In this document: positions 61,049 to 64,000 of the stretch, one piece after another
How the letters are laid out: every line of letters begins with the position of its first letter
Position numbering within the stretch: position 1 is the first letter of the stretch
Assembly (NCBI RefSeq): GCF_001043025.1
Contig: NZ_JYLD01000003.1
Span: forward strand, 372,001-436,000
DNA: 64,000 bases
Origin: Pseudomonas helleri
GTDB taxonomy: Bacteria > Pseudomonadota > Gammaproteobacteria > Pseudomonadales > Pseudomonadaceae
Direction of reading: 5' to 3'
Position numbers and translations under genes: made by a program
Notes under the pieces: generated by a model
The model's database searches: none
Seen by the model: only the letters and a program-made list of their open reading frames with translations
Told to the model about the DNA's origin: nothing

Positions 61049-61951
61049 TCAGAGGCGGGCGGAAAGATCGTCTAGCGCCGCACGCAAATCGGTGAACTGA
61101 AAAGTGAAACCGGCAGCCAGCAAGCGGGCGGGCATTGCCCGCTGGCCACCCAACAATAACGTTGCCATCTCGCCCAATCCCACCTGCAAAACAAACGCCG
61201 GTGCTGGCATGAACGCCGGACGGTGCAACACGCTGCCCAAGGTTTTGGCGAACTCAGCGTTGCGTACCGGGTGCGGGGCGCAGGCATTATAAGGACCCGA
61301 GGCGGCATTCTCATGCACAAGAAAATCAATCAGGGCAATTTGGTCTTTGATGTGAATCCACGACATCCATTGCCGACCGTTGCCCACCGGGCCGCCCAAG
61401 CCCATCTTGAACGGCAGCACCAGGCGCGACAAAAAGCCGCCTTCAGCCGCCAACACCAACCCCGTGCGCACCAGCACCACACGAATGCCCAAGGCTTGGG
61501 CACGCTGAGCGGTTTCTTCCCAGGCAATGCACAAGTGGGACGCGAAATCGTCGTTGACCGGCGGCGATTCTTCGGTCAGTTCACGCTCACCGCCGTCGCC
61601 ATACCAGCCAACGGCCGACCCGGAGATCAGCACCGAAGGTTTGTGTTCGAGGCTTTCGAGCCAGACTAAAAGCGTTTCGGTGAGCGTGACCCGGCTGCTC
61701 CACAACTGCGCCTTGCGCTTGCGTGTCCAGCGGCCGCCGGCAATCGGCGCCCCGGCCAGATTGACCACGACGTCTACTGGCTCGTGGCTTAACTCAACCA
61801 GGTGCTCGATGCCCCGAACGCCCGCCCCGCACAGTTCTTGCACGCGTTCAGGCTGGCGGCTCCACACACTCAGGCGATGACCTTGCGCCAGCCAGTGACG
61901 ACACAGTTGGCGGCCTATCAAGCCTGTACCGCCGGTCAGCAATATGTGCAT
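61049..61951 (-). CDS. TIGR01777-family NAD(P)-binding epimerase-like protein
   Basis: A 300-residue extended SDR protein (SDR39U1/YfcH group). The dinucleotide loop is [14 protein letters not shown] at the N-terminus, followed by [13 protein letters not shown] and the family tail domain ([25 protein letters not shown]). Function unproven; plant relatives affect division, bacterial ones are uncharacterised. GGGAGG is eight bases before the ATG. It is the upstream neighbour of hemH and divergent from the renalase-like gene, sharing the region with the light-box. Confidence 0.87.
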   Translation of the reverse strand: MHILLTGGTGLIGRQLCRHWLAQGHRLSVWSRQPERVQELCGAGVRGIEHLVELSHEPVDVVVNLAGAPIAGGRWTRKRKAQLWSSRVTLTETLLVWLESLEHKPSVLISGSAVGWYGDGGERELTEESPPVNDDFASHLCIAWEETAQRAQALGIRVVLVRTGLVLAAEGGFLSRLVLPFKMGLGGPVGNGRQWMSWIHIKDQIALIDFLVHENAASGPYNACAPHPVRNAEFAKTLGSVLHRPAFMPAPAFVLQVGLGEMATLLLGGQRAMPARLLAAGFTFQFTDLRAALDDLSARL

Positions 61952-62068
61952 GGGGTGAACCTCCCGAGGAGTTTTATGCAGAGCACTGGTCTATTTTTAA
62001 AAGAAGGCTCATGAATGGGCCATTGGCCTTATAAAGAATAGGTCAGTCTGACTCGGCAGGCGCACTAA

Positions 62069-63342
<1,274 letters not shown>

Positions 63343-63367
63343 CTGACCCGCCTGAACCTCAAATACC

Positions 63368-63391
63368 TGTACAAGATATTTGACTTGTACA
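63368..63391 (+). promoter_or_regulatory. PplR/LitR light-response box A (exact match)
   Basis: TGTACA (63368-63373), 12 bp, TGTACA (63386-63391): an exact fit to the reported PplR direct-repeat operator. The second half-site begins directly after the -35 hexamer of the promoter below, so a bound regulator would cover the -35. Confidence 0.85.
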
Positions 63392-63407
63392 AGCCTGCGC
63401 TTATGAT
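63380..63407 (+). promoter_or_regulatory. Sigma-70 promoter of the DUF523/DUF1722 gene
   Basis: TTGACT (63380-63385), 16 bp, TATGAT (63402-63407). Both hexamers have one mismatch. The -35 lies inside box A and the predicted start (about 63414) is just before box B. Confidence 0.75.
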
Positions 63408-63417
63408 GAAACCAAGT

Positions 63418-63441
63418 TGTACATCGCTTAAAAGATGTACA
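63418..63441 (+). promoter_or_regulatory. PplR/LitR light-response box B (exact match)
   Basis: TGTACA (63418-63423), 12 bp, TGTACA (63436-63441). A second exact box, 50 bp (start to start) after box A, lying in the predicted leader just upstream of the GGAGG ribosome site. With box A it would bracket the promoter; loop or road-block repression is possible. Confidence 0.8.
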
Positions 63442-63464
63442 AGTATTTCTTGGAGGTTCGTCAC

Positions 63465-64000
63465 ATGGGCAGCACTGCTTCTTGCCAGCACAAACCAAAA
63501 ATTGCCATCAGTGCCTGCTTGCTGGGCGCCGAGGTTCGCTTCAATGGTGGGCACAAGGAATCGCGGCTGTGCAGTCAGACCCTGAGCGAGCATTTTGAAT
63601 TTGTACCGCTATGCCCCGAGGTTGCCATTGGCTTGGGCACTCCCCGCCAGGCCATACGGCTGGTCGGCGACCCGGCGCAGCCACAGGCTGTCGGCAGTGT
63701 CGATAACCAACTGAACGTTACCCGGCCGTTACACGATTACGGCGTCGAAATGGCCGCGGCGCATACCGACATTTGTGGCTACATCTTTATGCAAAAGTCG
63801 CCATCGTGCGGGCTTGAGCGGGTCAAGGTGTACCAGGACGGCGGCCGCCCTGCCGAATTGAGCGGCCGTGGCATTTATGCCCAGGCGTTTTGCGCGGCGC
63901 ACCCGGATTTGCCCGTGGAAGAAGACGGTCGCCTGAATGACCCGGTGCTGCGTGAAAACTTCCTGACCCGTGTGTACGCCTACAGCGAATGGCAAGCCTT
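63465..64000 (+). CDS. DUF523/DUF1722 (YbgA-type) protein, N-terminal part (cut by window edge)
   Basis: The gene starts at ATG 63465, nine bases after GGAGG, and runs off the right edge after about 178 residues. The visible part is a DUF523 domain: KIAISACLLGAEVRFNGGHK, PLCPEVAIGLGTPR, and MQKSPSCGLERVKVY, with three conserved cysteines that may bind metal. In pseudomonads DUF523 is usually fused to a C-terminal DUF1722 domain and followed by a MerR regulator and the photolyase phrB; those parts are not visible here. Transcribed from a promoter flanked by two light-boxes. Confidence 0.85.
   Translation, partial: MGSTASCQHKPKIAISACLLGAEVRFNGGHKESRLCSQTLSEHFEFVPLCPEVAIGLGTPRQAIRLVGDPAQPQAVGSVDNQLNVTRPLHDYGVEMAAAHTDICGYIFMQKSPSCGLERVKVYQDGGRPAELSGRGIYAQAFCAAHPDLPVEEDGRLNDPVLRENFLTRVYAYSEWQA

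Overview
The window is a stretch of Pseudomonas chromosome. Gene content and order (trxB/cysZ, pta, cysNC-cysD, algW, murA-hisGDC, the mla operon, kdsD-lptCAB-rpoN-ptsN-rapZ-ptsO, fagA-fumC-orfX-sodA, the mre/rng/tldD block, gatCAB, hpt/upp/uraA, hemH) are typical of the genus. The repeat family and the missing ackA beside pta point to the fluorescens/putida side rather than P. aeruginosa; I cannot name the species. It is almost all core genome. I see no rRNA, tRNA, prophage, insertion sequence or CRISPR array.

Layout. 1-5.4 kb: end of a LysR gene, a flavodoxin, a short LOV blue-light receptor convergent with a MerR/LitR-type regulator, then a rightward pterin cluster (membrane monooxygenase-like protein, folM, folE, folX, DUF1244, HopJ-family). 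5.5-12.8 kb: trxB, cysZ, a glycosyltransferase behind a probable Pho box, slyD-like FKBP, DUF3565, pta, acyltransferase. 13-16.8 kb: sulfate activation (cysD-cysNC) and a Nif3 protein. 16.9-26.2 kb: algW, then leftward hisC/hisD/hisG/murA/ibaG and mlaFEDCB. 26.5-33.5 kb: rightward LPS and nitrogen-PTS genes. 33.6-37.4 kb: ZIP transporter and the Fur-controlled fagA-fumC-orfX-sodA operon. 37.6-50.9 kb: pmbA, darP and the leftward mreBCD-maf-rng-yhdP-nitrilase-tldD block. 51-57.2 kb: gatCAB, small RlpA, CaCA antiporter, CMD protein, AEC carrier. 57.3-61.9 kb: hpt, upp-uraA, hemH, TIGR01777 epimerase. 62-64 kb: renalase-like flavoprotein, TIGR02450 protein and a DUF523/DUF1722 gene that runs off the end.

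The most interesting theme is light. The left end carries a photoreceptor/regulator pair like the PpSB-LOV/PplR pairs of P. putida. At the right end, three operator-like direct repeats fit the consensus reported for PplR (T[G/A]TACA-N12-TGTA[C/T]A): one with a single mismatch before the renalase-like gene, and two exact ones flanking the -10 of a clear sigma-70 promoter before the DUF523/DUF1722 gene. The window therefore seems to hold both sensors and targets of a blue-light regulon joining pterin synthesis, flavin/NAD(P)H chemistry and, beyond the right edge by analogy with P. putida, photolyase.

Other signals: six copies of a 65-68 bp palindromic repeat at gene ends, a sigma-54-like site over the sigma-70 -10 element of rpoN, a Fur-box array before fagA, a probable AUU start codon for mreC, and a cysteine cluster in ferrochelatase suggesting an internal [2Fe-2S] site.
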